Both the position numbers and the translations under genes were made by a program. DNA of 64,000 nucleotides from Hevea brasiliensis (Eukaryota > Streptophyta > Magnoliopsida > Malpighiales > Euphorbiaceae). Location: the NCBI RefSeq assembly GCF_030052815.1, contig NC_079502.1:33472050-33536049 (forward strand), in the 5' to 3' direction. The notes below the pieces were generated by a model. That model saw nothing but the letters and a program-made list of their open reading frames with translations. It had not been told where the DNA came from and ran no database searches. How positions within the stretch are numbered: the stretch's first letter is position 1; each line of letters starts with the position of its first letter. Below, piece by piece: positions 1 through 12,386 of this stretch.

Positions 1-2103
1 TATGTCTTATTGCACGCGGGGCAAAATTTTAGGTCATTCTGAGTTATGTAGACCAAGTTATGGTCATTTTACTATTGCTGGTCAAAATGCATCAAAATTG
101 GTCACTTTAGGTCATTTTAGGTCATTTTAGGTTCGGCCAGTTTTTGGACCCGAACTTGTGCAAGCTGTTTGACCTGCTTATTGTTATTTCTGGGCTTTGG
201 TGTCTTCATAAGACTTGTAGATATGGGTATGAACTATTCATGGTCAAAATTTCAGGTCAATTGGACCTGTTTTGAGTGAGTTATGGCCTAAACACTAACT
301 GCTGCCCAAATGGTCAATTTTCAGGCCTTAATTGCACTAATCCGGATTTGGTCATTTTTCAAGTTACCTTACAAGCAGAATTTTGGCAAGCTTCCTTCAT
401 GAAAGTTGGCACATTTTGTTCCTAGTTTCACCTCCAATTGGTCTCATACCAATTGGAGCCACACACTTAAGGTTCTAAGCCCAAAACACAAACTGCCCTA
501 TTGTATTTTGTTCATACTCAGCAAAGGTCACCTTTAACACTTACCAAACTTCACATTCATGCCCATTCTGGTTTGTACCATAACCTAAACATATTTTACC
601 ACATATTTTTTATCATTTTGGAAACTTATAATCACATTCAACATACACCATAAAATGCAGAATTTGTCAAACTCAATTACAATAATTTAATCACCTATTC
701 ATGCTTATTTACATGTCCACTATCATAACATATATCTTCACCACTAACTAACATACATTTTTGGCAAACTTTAGGACCACAATTCATTAAACAACTTCAT
801 GAATTCCATCATCCTTCAAAGAGTTAACAAGCTGCCATATTTGTCAAGCCTCCATAATTGCCTTCAAACTCAAATTTCCACTTGGTCCACCATTACATAT
901 GCATGAAGTTAACTTACCAACACTTTAATTCACATTAGTCAACATTAATTCTTCACAATACATGTAATAATATTTCATTTAGTGTACAATTTCATGGCTG
1001 TCCATTTAGGCATTCACGCATAGAATTTCAAATTCAACAAAATTTCCAGCTCAAGTGCTCAACTTTAACATACACCAAGAATTAACCTGCTAAAACTTTT
1101 ATTCACTTTAATCAACATCAATACCCATCAATTGCATGTGAACAATAATTCAAACTCTTTAATTACTATGGCTGCCTAAACTAGTGCATAATAACAACTC
1201 ACCAAAATCTCAAATTTTCTTCATCAATTTGTTCATCTCAAGCTTCCCATAAACTTTACTAAAGAAATAAATCAATTTAAACACTTACCTATTGTTGGGG
1301 CTTGTTAAATCTTCACCAAAACTCCTCTTTCTTGCTTCCTACATGCTGCCCATGATGTGTAGACCAAGTTTAATGAAGATACTTGCATGGAATCATGGCT
1401 TGATCAATGGTGCATGGAGCTCTTGTATGGACAGCAATGGAGGAATTAGGGAGAAGGACCATTCGGCCATGGATGGTGAAATTAAGGAAATGAGATTTTT
1501 AAGTGATGGAATCTATCCATATGTACTTATATACTCCACTAGCTTTAGGTTAATTAATATAATATACTCCACTAACTGTAGGCTAATTAATATAATAAGT
1601 AAAGTTTCATTATTTCAATTAATCCCCCCCTCATTTCTCTTTAATTATATTACCTATGTAATTTCTTCTTTTTATGGGCTTTTGAAATTTATTATCACTC
1701 ATTTTTTTAATGGACATTTAGGTCAAAGGTCAACTCTAGGTGTCAATTGACCAAAATGCCCCATTTCGGGTTATATTCCCGATTTTTTGGTAACACCGAT
1801 TTTTGTCGTTTCCTCGATTTCTCGTTTTTCTTTGTATTAATTAATTAATTTTTCTTTGATATTTCTAATGATATTTATACTTCAATTGGTGTCTCTTTAA
1901 GTCCTAAAAATATTTTTTAGGGTTCCCCGTGGTCCAGGGCTAGTCAACGGTCCACGCCGTGACTTCTCGGTGCGGTCACCCATCGCTAGGGTTCTCGGCT
2001 CGCTTAACTTGGTTACATTTGTTTGCTATTATTTTTCCTTTGTTTTTATTGTATTTTCTTTTCTTGTATTTCATTATTTTATGTCTCCTCACTCATATCG
2101 AAG
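1..2103 (-). mobile_element. Partial Tekay-type LTR, cut by window edge
   Basis: This stretch matches, by eye, the distal halves of two other LTRs in the window (39597-41520 and 53662-55390). All three share the block starting TATGTCTTATT, the GGTCCACGCCGTGACTT block and the CCCATCGCTAGGGTTCTCGG block. The other two end about 75 bases further on with GGGGTGTTACA or GGGGTGTTGCA. This copy stops at 2103, where a different element begins. Orientation is minus because the better preserved relative at 51618 belongs to a minus-strand element. The only ORF here (1292-1750) starts on TTG and has no recognisable domain, so I treat the stretch as non-coding. Confidence 0.75.
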
Positions 2104-2302
2104 TGTAGACCCAACTCAATGCTACACTAAACCAGAGCAAGCCAAATGATTGCCAACTAGAGAAAGACCCAATAAGTCCTTGCTCTAAGCCCATTGGCAA
2201 CTCAAAAAGAGAGAAAATAAGTGTACCTGGTCTTCCTTTTGCACTTAATAGAAGATCAGACCAAAAAGGAAGAAAATAAGAGAGAATATTTAAAAATAAA
2301 AT
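2104..2302 (+). mobile_element. Left end of a decayed Tat-like LTR
   Basis: The sequence begins TGTAGACCC exactly where the Tekay-type LTR breaks off, the TG start expected of an LTR. It continues beyond the solo LTR nested at 2303-12386, resuming at 12387. No coding capacity is seen. The assignment rests mainly on the break in the older LTR and on Tat-like features in the distal part. Confidence 0.4.
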
Positions 2303-2573
2303 TATAATATCCGCCACTTTTCGATGTCAGAATATATGTCCTTGACAAAATATTCTAGTGAAAATTAAAACTTCATTGATTAAGGAGTGGCAGTGAGATG
2401 TGAAATTTTGTTCATGTATGTGTGTTTAAAATGTTCAAAATGTATTTAAAAATAAAAAATTTTTTTCAGAGTTTTATTCTTTAAAAGTTTTCAAGAAATT
2501 GTTTTGGGCAGAAGGAACTTCAGCATCTAAAAGATAGAATTTTAACAATTGAAAGTCCCTTGACTATCAAGGG

Positions 2574-2580
2574 TATAAAA
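2574..2580 (+). promoter_or_regulatory. TATA box of the solo LTR
   Basis: GGGTATAAAAGGGACC is a good plant core promoter. It lies about 270 bases into the LTR, where the U3/R boundary could sit, and would start transcription near 2605 on the plus strand. Confidence 0.5.
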
Positions 2581-3096
2581 GGGACCATAACTCATTTTCA
2601 ACTGAAAACATTTGTATTTTTCTTCTTTCCTCTCTCTCTCAATTTTACGGCATACAAGGGGCTCTTTAAAGAGATCTCCTTGGGTTTTTGAAGATTTGGA
2701 GGTGGATTCTTCCATTTGGAAGCGTGGAAGAGTAAATTCAAGTTTTGATTCTCCTACCTTTAAGCTCTAAGAAAAGAGGTAAGCATATTTTCTTCTTGAT
2801 CTAATAGAGAAATCTAAGACAGTTGATGAGGAATTAGGTTTTTTAAAGCTTTAATTTCATGAAAAGTTGTTTGAAGTTAAGTTTTTTATGAAGTTTACGC
2901 ATGCTAGGTTTGGGGAAAACTTAGGATTTCAATTTTGATGAATGCATGTGGGTATTAAGCATGTTTTCTAGTTGTTCTAGGCCCTAGAGATGTATATATG
3001 TGATGAGATTGTGTTTTGGAACTTTGAAATGAGTTTTGAGGCTTTTAGGAGAGTGGATCTATAAGTTTTCGACTTAGAAATTATGGAAATTCCCAG

Positions 3097-3186
3097 GTTT
3101 GGTTATCGAAAGCTAGGGGTTTGGCAGTCGAAGCTTGCATTTTCCCATAAAATCTGAAAGTTTTCTAAGTTTGGTAGTCGAAGTCC
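3097..3186 (+). repeat. Three TTTGGYNRTCGAAG motifs in the solo LTR
   Basis: TTTGGTTATCGAAAG, TTTGGCAGTCGAAG and TTTGGTAGTCGAAG occur within 90 bases. They resemble the TTCGGCTGCCGAAG palindromes in the copia LTRs nested in this same element. Confidence 0.5.
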
Positions 3187-4044
3187 TAGACTTAAGGGCC
3201 TATAATAGGATATTTATGTTATGTATAGAGTTTTAGAGCCTTGTATAATACTCTAAGGTCTGATTTTATAAGATTGGGCTTAAGGGACTCTAAAGAGTAA
3301 AGATCTAAGGATAGCTCCCATTTACGTAAAAAGGTGGATAGGCTACAAGAAGTGAGTAACTCTAACCTTAGTAAAATGAAAACTGTTTAAAGATAATTAA
3401 TGAGCATCCTCATGCATCATGTCATATTTATTTAGGATGTATGTATCTAGAATACAAAGATGTTTCATAATTGAATAAATTATTGTTAGTGCATTGATGG
3501 ATATTGGATGACCCTTACTCCTCCCATTTTATGTAATGTTATGGATCCATATGTAAATCCCAAGGAGAGATTTTGAAATTACCCTTCAAATTGCCCTCGG
3601 ATACATGACACGGGTTATGTTTAAAAGGAAAGTTTAGAGAGTTATTGGTAATAATGTCCATCTGACATGAAATATATGTAATGTGAAAATCCATGTGAAT
3701 GATGGATTGCACATGTGTGAATGAATGATGAAATTAATGATAGTTAGTTTACTCATCGAGCTTGTGTAAGTTTACCTCATTCCCCTAACCCCCAGGAGCA
3801 GGGTTGTAGGACTAGAAGAGTTTTTGAAGAGAGAGCTTTAGGGGTAGTCTTAACCCTTCCCTATGTATGCTGTATAGGTAGATGGATATGTAATTTATGA
3901 ATAGATAGTACTGTGCTAGTGATTTAAGGAAAAATGTAATAGTTATTTAAAGTATAATGATGTTTATGTTGTGTAAACCCTTTTGAGGGTATGTATATTG
4001 AACCATTACACTTTGGATCTTACGTATGTTAAGGTTCAAATTAT

Positions 4045-5508
4045 TGTTGTCCCTTGTAGCAACCCAATAGGGGGGGTGAATTAGGTTCTAATTGCAAAAT
4101 TAAAGATTAAAAGAAATTTAAACACAAATAAGAGAAAAGGAAGAATGATAACACAAGAGATTTATAGAGGTTCGGCTATCCCAAGCCTACGTCCTCTCCT
4201 CAAGGCCCTTCTTGAGAGTTAACTCCACTAAAATTCTTCTTTGGGTGAAGAATAAACCCCTTACAATCACCACAAGAGCAAACCCTTGCTCTTTTACAAA
4301 TCCCCTTACACTCAAGTACTATTTAAAGCTCTATCACGCTCAAATTTACAATAAGTGCTCACAACAGCCTTAAATGGACTCTCAGAACAAAGAATTTATA
4401 ACTCAAATATCAAGTTCTCAACATTAACTATGGTAGCTCAAGTTCTAGAGAGAGAGAATGAAGAAAATATTTAGAACACAATCAATTTCTAAAAGATTGT
4501 TGTTGTCTAAACCTTATTTCTAGTCATAAATGGTGCCTATTTATAGTTTTTGCAAGAAAATAGCCATTAGGGGTGCATTAAATGCAAAACTAGCCATTCA
4601 ACTAGCCAAAGCTCTATTTTATCAAGTTGCAGAAACCCAGGTTCGGCTACCAGAGTTATTTATTTCGGCTGCCGAAGGTTAAAGCACCAAAAAACAACTT
4701 TTAAAAAGTCACTTTCGGCTGCCGAAGTTCTCACTTTCAGCTGCCGAAGTGCTCTCAGAATAAAATGACTTTTAACACTAAAAAATCATGATTTAAAGAG
4801 TGAACTTCGGCTGCCAAACTTCCCACTTTTAGCTATCAAAGTGCTCTCTGGACAGAAAGTCTCAAAAGGACACTTAGGCTTTGAAAATGCATAACTTTTT
4901 GATAGGAACTCATATTTTCAATCTGTTTGAACCGTTGGAAAGCTAATTTGATAAACTTTTCAATGAAAAAACTTTCAAAAACAAATTTTTATTTCTCAAA
5001 TGTGAAAATTTTATTTTAGTCCCCCTTGGTCAAGAAAAAGTTACAAATAAAGGCACTAAAAAAATAAGAGTTTAAAAAACCCATAACTTTTTTATTCGAA
5101 CTCGGATTTTTGATCCGTTTGAGCCATTGGAAAGCTAATTCAATGTATTTTGCAACTAAAGTACTTTTAAAAATTAATTTTTCATTTTTGAAAAATTTAT
5201 TTAATTTTTCCTTGATAAAAAGTTAGGTGAAAACCAAGTTGAACAAGATATTCTTAGTACCGCATAGACTTGAGCCAACATAATTAATAAAATGAGATTT
5301 ACAAGATATAAAATAAATAAAAGTTACATTGTAGAGTCCCATTAATGTTTGCTTCCTTATCTTGCTCTTCCTTAACCTTGATTGGAAGCAATTTGGCAAT
5401 TTTGAATCTTGGACCTACAAACTCAACACAAACACTTTCAAAGTATATTAGTAGCACACTAATTGTTTATTATCATCAAAACATGGGTTAAGACACCTAG
5501 GTCCAACA
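4045..5508 (-). repeat. 3' LTR of the SIRE-like copia element
   Basis: It starts TGTTGTCCC and ends GGTCCAACA on the plus strand, and is the same length as the partner at 10726-12189. It contains an array of TTCGGCTGCCGAAG palindromes (about 4640-4850) and an internal duplication of about 110 bases (near 4889-4990 and 5085-5190), recognisable by the shared GGAAAGCTAATT block. Confidence 0.92.
4640..4850. repeat. Array of TTCGGCTGCCGAAG palindromes
   Basis: Perfect copies lie at 4664-4677 and 4714-4727. Degenerate copies sit near 4641, 4737, 4806 and 4830. The core TTCGGC-T-GCCGAA is self-complementary. The same array, more mutated, occurs at about 11321-11530 in the other LTR. Confidence 0.7.
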
Positions 5509-5522
5509 ATCTCTCCCTTTTT
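5509..5522 (-). promoter_or_regulatory. Polypurine tract of the copia element
   Basis: On the minus strand AAAAAGGGAGAGA ends one base from the 3' LTR. This is the usual plus-strand primer position for reverse transcription. Confidence 0.75.
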
Positions 5523-6380
5523 AATGATGACAAATAATTAGTGGATGAGGAAAATTAATCACAAGTGAAGTGTGTATTTTTCAGAAATTCTCCCCTTACT
5601 GTACTCCCCCTGTCAAAAACAATTTGTGCCTTAATAAATAGAATTTGGAGAGCACATAAAAGAGGCTTTGACTTAATGAATGCAATGCTATGAGTCCTAG
5701 GTGAATGATGATGCAAAGTTATTTTAATATCGAAAACAATCCAGAATATGAATCAAGGGATTACCAAGAAGCATCACATAAATATACCCAAAACATGTAT
5801 CCCACTAAATCATCATTTATATATCATGCTTAAAGCTTAAAATTTGGAATTATTCATCCACTTAACTAATTCATCCACTATCTATATATTTTGCCCTTTT
5901 GGCATCATCAAAATGCACTCTAGAAGGAAAAATACTACCATGCCAAAAGATATAAAAACATATGGCAATATATAAAGATTACAAGAGCACTCCATATAAT
6001 GGCAAACTTACAAGGTGCAATTCTAAGACAAGGCATAGCTTATTGGATTTGAATCCTATCATAAATACAACTGTATTGTTTAGACACTCAAACCACATAT
6101 CTAGTGTATGCTCAATCTAAAGGCAGCATAAGCAGCTATTCTCAAGAATAGCCTAAAGAGCCAAGAAGACTATAATACAAATTTACTAATTTTATTTGTA
6201 TAGGACTTGTAAAACCATTATGGATTCTATTTAAAGAAATAATAGAATTTTGGCAAATAACCTTCATAGAACAATCAAGGAGAATAATTTAAATTAATGA
6301 GGAATGGTATTGTGATCACATGGTAGCCAAAAATAGGAAAACAGTCATGTGAACAGTAACGTGAACAGTGAATCACAATC
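5523..6380 (-). other. Non-coding tail between copia pol and the polypurine tract
   Basis: These 858 bases hold no reading frame with a recognisable domain. Some SIRE elements carry an extra env-like frame in this place; I see no trace of one here. Confidence 0.5.
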
Positions 6381-8063
6381 TCAAATATCAAGGTTGTCAT
6401 GCATGCCTAATTCTCTCTTAATAAAATTAAACCTATTTTCACATAAAGGTTTTGTAAAGATATTAGCTAATTGGTGATGTGTATCAATAAACTCAAGAAC
6501 AACATCATCATTCAATAAATGATCACGTATAAAATGATGTCTAATGTCTATATGCTTGGTTATAGAATCTTGTATAGGGTTCTTAGTCAAATTGATTGCA
6601 CTTGTTTTATCATATTTAATAGGAATGTGATCAAGAGATATTTTGAAGTCTCTCAATTATTGTTTGATCCAAAGTATTTGGCTACAACAAAGACCCACAA
6701 CTACATATTCGGATTCGGCCATGCAAAGTGTAACCGAGTTTTGTTTCTTGCTAGACCAAGAAACTAAAGAGTGTCCTAGGAGTTGACAAATACTTGAGGT
6801 ACTCTTCCTATTAAGGATGCTTCCAGCAAAGTCGACATCCGAGTAGGAACATAAATCAAAGGATGCATTTCTAGGATACCATAGACCTAAATGCAATGTA
6901 CCATTCAAGTATTTAAGAATACGTTTAGCAGTAAGCAAATGAGACTCTTTAGGACATGATTGAAAACGTGCACATAAACATACGAAAAACATAATATCCG
7001 ATCTACTAGCTGTGAGATACAAAAGACTACCAATCATACCTCTATAGAGCTTTTCATCAACCAGTTTTCCTTTTTCATCCTTATCAAGTTTGGTATTTGT
7101 GCTCATTAGAGTTCTACTTGGCTTGCTATTTAGCATTCCAAAGCTCTTGATCAATTCTTTAGTGTACTTGGCTTGGTTGATGAATATGCTATCCTTAGCT
7201 TATTTGATTTGAAGCCCAAGGAAGAACTTGAGTTCTCCCATCATGCTCATCTCAAACTCACTCTTCATTATTTTAGCAAACTCTTCACACAAACACTCAT
7301 TAGTAGCACCAAATATAATATCATCAACATATATTTGTACTACAAGGATGTTATTTACATGATTTTTAACAAAAAAAGTTGTATCAACTTTTCCTTTTGA
7401 AAAACCATTTTGCAAAAGAAAGTTAGTAAGCCTTTCATACCAAGCTCTAGGAGCTTGTTTCAAACCATACAACGCTTTAGTAAATTTAAAAACATGGTTT
7501 GGATACTCATGATTTTCAAAACCAAGAGGTTCCTCAACATATACCTCCTCATCAATAAAACCATTTAGAAAAGCACTTTTGACATCCATTTGTAAAAGCT
7601 TAAAATTCATGTATGATGCATATTCAAGCAAGATTTTAATGGCTTCTATTCTAGCTATGGGGGCAAAGGCTTCATCATGGTCAATGCCCTCTTCTTGGTT
7701 ATAGCCTTTGGCTACTAACCTAGCTTTATTCCTAGTTATGTTTCCATCCTCATCTAATTTGTTTCTAAACACCCATTTGGTGCCTATGGATGGATGGTCC
7801 TTTGGCCTAGGAACTAAGGTCCAAACCTTATTCCTTTCAAACTAACTGAGCTCATCTTGCATTGCAAGTACCCAACTCTCATCATTAATGGCCTCATCTA
7901 TGCTCTTAGGTTCTATTTGAGAAATGAATGCAAGGTTATTACATATATTTCTAAGAGAGGATCTAGTTGTTACCCCCTTTTTAAAATCTCTTAAAAATAT
8001 TAAAACATTCATCCTTATGAGCAAGTAATGCAACCCAAGTAAACCTAGAGTAGTCATCAACAA
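6381..8063 (-). pseudogene. Copia reverse transcriptase and RNase H, broken
   Basis: One reading frame runs from about 8000 down to the stop at 6381, interrupted by in-frame stops at 7842, 7197-7199 and 6654-6656. Conserved landmarks in order are [11 protein letters not shown] (N-terminal RT), ARLVAKGYNQEEGID, MDVKSAFLNG, ALYGLKQAPRAWYE, the catalytic YVDD near 7325, MGELKFFLGLQIK, then RNase H with YSDVDFAGS, RKSTS and ESEY. The C-terminus ends HHQLANIFTKPL, the usual end of copia pol. This enzyme set would copy the element RNA into DNA. The upstream end is a deletion junction with integrase, and the frame changes there. Confidence 0.9.
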
Positions 8064-8760
8064 TCACCAAGGCATAATATGCACCACCTAAGCTAGCCAC
8101 TCTAGTAGGACCAAATAAATCCATATGCAACAATTGAAGGGGTCTAGAAGTAGATACCTTATGAATAGATTTAAAAGAGCTCTTGACTTGCTTACCCATT
8201 TGGCATGCATTACACACCTTTTCCTTTTGAAACTTGATCTTTGGTAGCCCATCAACTCACTCATCCTTGTTCAAGTTTGCAAGAAGGTCCATGCTAGCAT
8301 GTGTAAGCCTTCTATGCCAAGTCCAAGAGTCATTACTAATAGAAACAAAACACTTAACATCTTTGTTAGACAAAGCATGCAAATCAATAACATAAATATT
8401 TTCAATTCTTTCTCCAATAAACAACATTTTGTTATGAGTCATCCTAAACACAAAGCAAGATTTAGACTCATAAACAACTCTAAAACCCTTATCACATAAT
8501 TGACTAAAACTAAGCAAATTATGTTTTAAACCATCAACAAAGAGCACTTTATTAAGAATAGGGGAGTTTTCCTTACTAACCTTACCTATTCCCACAAATT
8601 TACCTTCACCATTATCACCAAAAGTCACTTGCCCACCTCCGTCTTTCTTTTAAAGTGAAAGGAAGAGATTGGCATTTTCAATCATGTGTCTTGAACTTCC
8701 ACTATCCAAGTACCACTTGCTTTCAAGCTTTGAGGATTTCAAGCACACCTACACATGATA
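7981..8760 (-). pseudogene. Copia protease and truncated integrase
   Basis: The protease active-site motif YLDSGSSRHM lies at about 8682-8715 (Asp codon 8704-8706). It is followed by the GAG-pre-integrase segment WTWHRRLTHASMDLL and the zinc-binding CNACQ of an HHCC finger. The integrase core begins with HMDLFGP (first catalytic Asp) and VDDYSRFTW, then ends at IFKRF with a stop at 7981. The rest of the core, including the second Asp and the Glu, and the C-terminal region are missing. The next recognisable sequence is [12 protein letters not shown], which normally lies at the start of RT. Stops also occur near 8254 and 8650. It cannot encode a working integrase. Confidence 0.85.
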
Positions 8761-8762
8761 AT

Positions 8763-10667
8763 TCAATTTACTTTAGGTACCCAAATATACTTGGGTCCTT
8801 GGGGGTTAGTAGTTCCATCATTAAAATCAAATGTTCTACCATATCCAAGATGGATTTTCCTAATGGCACATCTATAGTTGGTGTGACCAATCTTACCACA
8901 ATAGTGACAATGTCCATTGAACCTTTTATGCGTATGAGGGTGAGCAAATGGTCTCATATGACCAATCTTTTTATGTTCATTATGTGAATATGAGCATGAG
9001 GCATGGTTAATGTGATAATAGTTATGAGGCCTAATAGCATGTCCCCTATAAAGGTTTAGCCTAGATGCAACTCTCCTAGATGTATATGTCCTATTTACAT
9101 TTTGTCTTGGAGCATGTTGATGAAGTGAAGTCTTTCTAGTTTCATTACCACAAGATTTCTTTGGCTCTTCTCCTTTAGGATTGGACACCTTTGGAGTAGG
9201 CACTTGGGGACTAGGCTTATTAGAATTGGATGCTTTAATAAAGATGATCTTGGAAGGAGGTGTTTAGGTAAATTTTCTATAGCCAAGTCCATACTTGATG
9301 CTAGGAGACCTTTGAGAGTCCAAAATTGCATCAAGTTTGTCCTTTCCTTTAGCAAATTTGGAAAGAGAAGTTTTTAGCTCAACAATTTCATTTTTCAACT
9401 TCTCATTTTCTAATGAAAGCTCATCTAAAGATTTTTGCACATTACTATCCAAAGGTCTATCAACCTTAGATGAGGTCTCATTCTCCTTCCTTAAACTAGC
9501 AAGCTCACTTTTCAAAAGTTTATTTCTCTTATGACTTAATTCTAGTTCATCATTCATAACTTTAAGAGCATTAACTATTCCATCATAAGAAAATTCAATA
9601 ATATCATCATTTAAAGTTACCTCATTGGAGCTTTCCTCCATTGCCATGAAGCATATTTGGACAACTTGATCACCAATCTCCTCATCTTCAGAGTCACTTG
9701 ATTCATCCCATGTTGCTTTAAGTGCCTTCTTCTTGAACTTCTTGAAAGGCTTCTTCAATTTGGAACAATCTGTTCTAATGTGACCCGGTTTGTTGCATTT
9801 AAATCATATGGGAGGATCCCTCTTACTACTTTCTCCCTTGTCCTTCTTGAAGTTCCTCTTTGGGATGAACTTCTTATTTTGGAAGAGCATCTTCCTTATT
9901 CTCCTTGTGATTAGAGCCAATTCTTCCTCATCAAACTCATCATCTTCATCACTTGAGTTTTTGGAAGATACTTTGAAGGTAATGGTCTTTTTGGCTTTGT
10001 TAGGTTCCTCCAATTGCTCTCTTTTGAGGGTCATCTCATAGTCAATGAGATTTCCTAAGAGCTCATTAAGTTGTACCTTGCTCAAGTCCTTGGAATCCTT
10101 GAGTGAAGTTATTTTAGGTGGCCACTCCTTAGGAAGACTTCTTAAAATCTTCTTTACTAGCTTCTCATTTGTGAATGTCTTCCCAGGAGATTTAATTCCT
10201 CCTATAATCTCCATAAATCTATCATACATTTCACTTATGGTTTCATCCGACTTCATCTTGAATAATTCATATTGGTAGATAAGGGAATCCATATTATTCT
10301 CCTTTACTTGACTAGTACCCTCATGAGTAACCACTAAAGCATCCTAAAATTCTTTTGCAGTAGACTTCATACACACTTTATTATATTCACTTCTACTTAA
10401 TGCACAAAATAGAACATGAATAGCCTTATCATTTAAAGCCACTCTTCTTTTCTCTTGCTCACTCCATTCACCCTTAGGCTTAGCTACATGCACACCATCA
10501 ACAATTTTAGTTGGGGTGAATGGCCCATTTTCTACAACATCCCACAAGTCAACCCCTTATGATTTAAGGAAATAATACATCCTATTTTTCCAATAAAAGA
10601 AGTCATTACCATCAAAGAAAGGAGGTTTTACCACCGATTGACCTTCTTGTGCATTGAGGGTTTCCAT
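8763..10667 (-). pseudogene. Copia gag (nucleocapsid), broken
   Basis: The start is an ATG at 10665-10667 opening METLNAQEGQ, just downstream of the primer site, as usual for SIRE gag. One frame continues to 8763 with in-frame stops after YFLKS (near 10558), at 10342-10344 (a Trp position), at 9804-9806 and near 9261. The body has the UBN2-type segment KPKGEWSEQEKRR and SLPKEWPPKITSLKD. Two zinc knuckles are present: FKCNKPGHIRTDC, whose first Cys is replaced by the TGA at 9804, and an intact CHYCGKIGHTNYRC near 8870-8910. Gag would coat the genomic RNA in cytoplasmic particles. The protease frame downstream is shifted relative to gag. Confidence 0.88.
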
Positions 10668-10711
10668 TGATCTTTACTCCAAGATAATTAAATCTTGTAC
10701 AATGGAGACTT

Positions 10712-10723
10712 GCTCTAATACCA
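10712..10723 (-). promoter_or_regulatory. Primer binding site (initiator Met tRNA type)
   Basis: On the minus strand TGGTATTAGAGC follows the 5' LTR after two bases. It differs at one position from the classical copia primer site TGGTATCAGAGC, which pairs with the 3' end of initiator Met tRNA. Confidence 0.85.
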
Positions 10724-10725
10724 CT

Positions 10726-12189
10726 TGTTATCCCTTGTAGCAACCCAAGATGGGGGGTGAATTGGGTTCTAATTGCAAAATTAAATATTAAAAGAAATTT
10801 AAATACAAAGAAGAGAAAATGAAGAATGATAACACAAGAGAATTACAGAGGCTCGGCTATCCCAAGCCTACGTCCTCTCCTCAAGGCTCTCCTTGAGAGC
10901 TAACTCCACTAAAATTCTTCTTTGGGTGTAGAATAAACCTCTTACAATCACCACAAGAGCAAACCCTTGCTCTTTTACAAGTTTCTTTACACTCAATAGC
11001 TATTTAAAGCTCTATCACACTCAAAATTATAATAAGTGCTCACAACAACCTTAAATAAACTCTTAGAACAAAGAATTTACAACTCAAATATCAAGTTCTC
11101 AACATTAACTATGGTAGCTCAAGTTTTAGAGAAAGAGAATGAAAAAAATCTTTAGAACACAATCAATTTCCAAAAGATTGTTGTTGTCTAAACCTTGTTT
11201 CCAGTCATAAATAGTGCCTATTTATAGTTTTTGCAAGAAAATAGCCGTTAGGGGTGCATTAAATGCAAAAGTAACCATTCAACCACCCAAAGCTCTATTT
11301 TATCAAGTTGTAGAAACCCAGGTTTGGCTGTCAGAGTTATTTACTTTGACTATCGAAGGTTGAAGCGCCCAAAAATAGCTTTTGAAAAGTCACTTTGGGC
11401 TGCCGAAGTTCCCACCTTCGGCTACTGGATTGCTCTTTGGATAAAATGACTTTTAACACTCAAAATTCATTATTTAAAGAGTGAAGTTTAGCTGCCAAAC
11501 TTCCCACTTTTGGTTGTCGAAGTGCTCTCTGGACAGAAAGTGTCAAAAGGGCACTTAGGCTTCGGAAATGCATAACTTTTTTACTGGAACTCAAATTTTC
11601 AATCCGTTTGAACAGTTGGAAAGCTAATTTGATAAACTTTTCAATGAAAACACTTTAAAAAACAAATTTGTATCTCTCAAATGTGAAATTTTCATTTTAG
11701 TCCTCCTTGGTCATGAAAAAGTTATGAGTAAAAACACTAAGAAATTAAGAGTGTAAAAAACTCATAACTTTTTTATTCAAACTCGGATTTTTGATCCGTT
11801 TGAGCCATTGGAAAGCTAATTCAATGTATTTTGCAACTAAAGTACTTTTCAAAATTAATTTTGCATTTTTGAAAAATTTATTTAATTTTCCCTTGATAAA
11901 AAATTAGGTGAAAACTAAGTTGAATAAGATATTCTTAATACCACCTAGACTTGAGCCAACATAATTAATAAAATGAGATTTACAAGATATAAAATAAACA
12001 AAAGTTACATTGTAAGGTCCCATAAATGTTTGCTTCCTTATCTTGCTCTTCCTTAACCTTGATTTGAAGCAATTTAGTAATTTTAAATCTAGGAACTACA
12101 AACTCAACACAAACACTTCCAAAGTATATTAGTAGCACACTAATTGTTTATTATCATCAAAACATGGGTTAAGACACCTAGGTCCAACA
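10726..12189 (-). repeat. 5' LTR of the SIRE-like copia element
   Basis: It is the same length as the left LTR and shares its ends: TGTTATCCC at the left and GGTCCAACA at the right. It carries mutated versions of the palindrome array and of the internal duplication. It is followed by the target duplication ATTAT at 12190-12194. Confidence 0.92.
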
Positions 12190-12386
12190 ATTATGAACCA
12201 TTTTTATGTTATAAATGTTTATGTATGGATGAAAAGACTAAGATATAATGGTTTGATGTATGTTAAGATGGTGAGATGTAGGAATGTATGTAAGTTTTAT
12301 AGGTTTTAGGCTTGCTACGGGTTCCGGCAACCTCAAGCTGACCCGATCTCTAGCACCGATAACGGTCCCTAGTTTGGGTCATTACA

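Larger units (their letters stand above)
4045..12189 (-). mobile_element. SIRE-like Ty1/copia retrotransposon, full length but dead
   Basis: Two 1464-bp LTRs (4045-5508 and 10726-12189) flank a 5217-bp internal region whose genes run on the minus strand. The target duplication is ATTAT (4040-4044 and 12190-12194). The primer site next to the right LTR is the initiator-Met-tRNA type used by copia elements, and the polypurine tract adjoins the left LTR. Gene order is gag, protease, integrase, RT, RNase H, as in copia. The SIRE assignment rests on the gag with two zinc knuckles and the RT end motif MGELKFFLGLQIK. Many stops, frameshifts and an integrase deletion make it non-autonomous. The two LTRs differ by roughly eight bases in the first 100. 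Confidence 0.9.
2303..12386 (+). mobile_element. Solo LTR, about 1.93 kb, split by a copia insertion
   Basis: The LTR occupies 2303-4044 and 12195-12386. It starts TATAATATCC (probably TG mutated to TA) and ends GGGTCATTACA. Both ends touch the 5-bp repeat AAAAT (2298-2302 and 12387-12391). Read in reverse, the right end begins TGTAATGACCC, so the termini are near-inverted repeats, as in chromovirus LTRs. A TATA box at 2574 sets the plus orientation. No internal region or second LTR exists, so it is a solo LTR left by recombination. The AAAAT duplication is low complexity, which lowers certainty about the exact ends. Confidence 0.55.

Noticed and set aside
1292..1750. 152-codon ORF at the left end
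   Set aside because: It starts on TTG, lies in an LTR and has no counterpart kept open in the two related LTRs.
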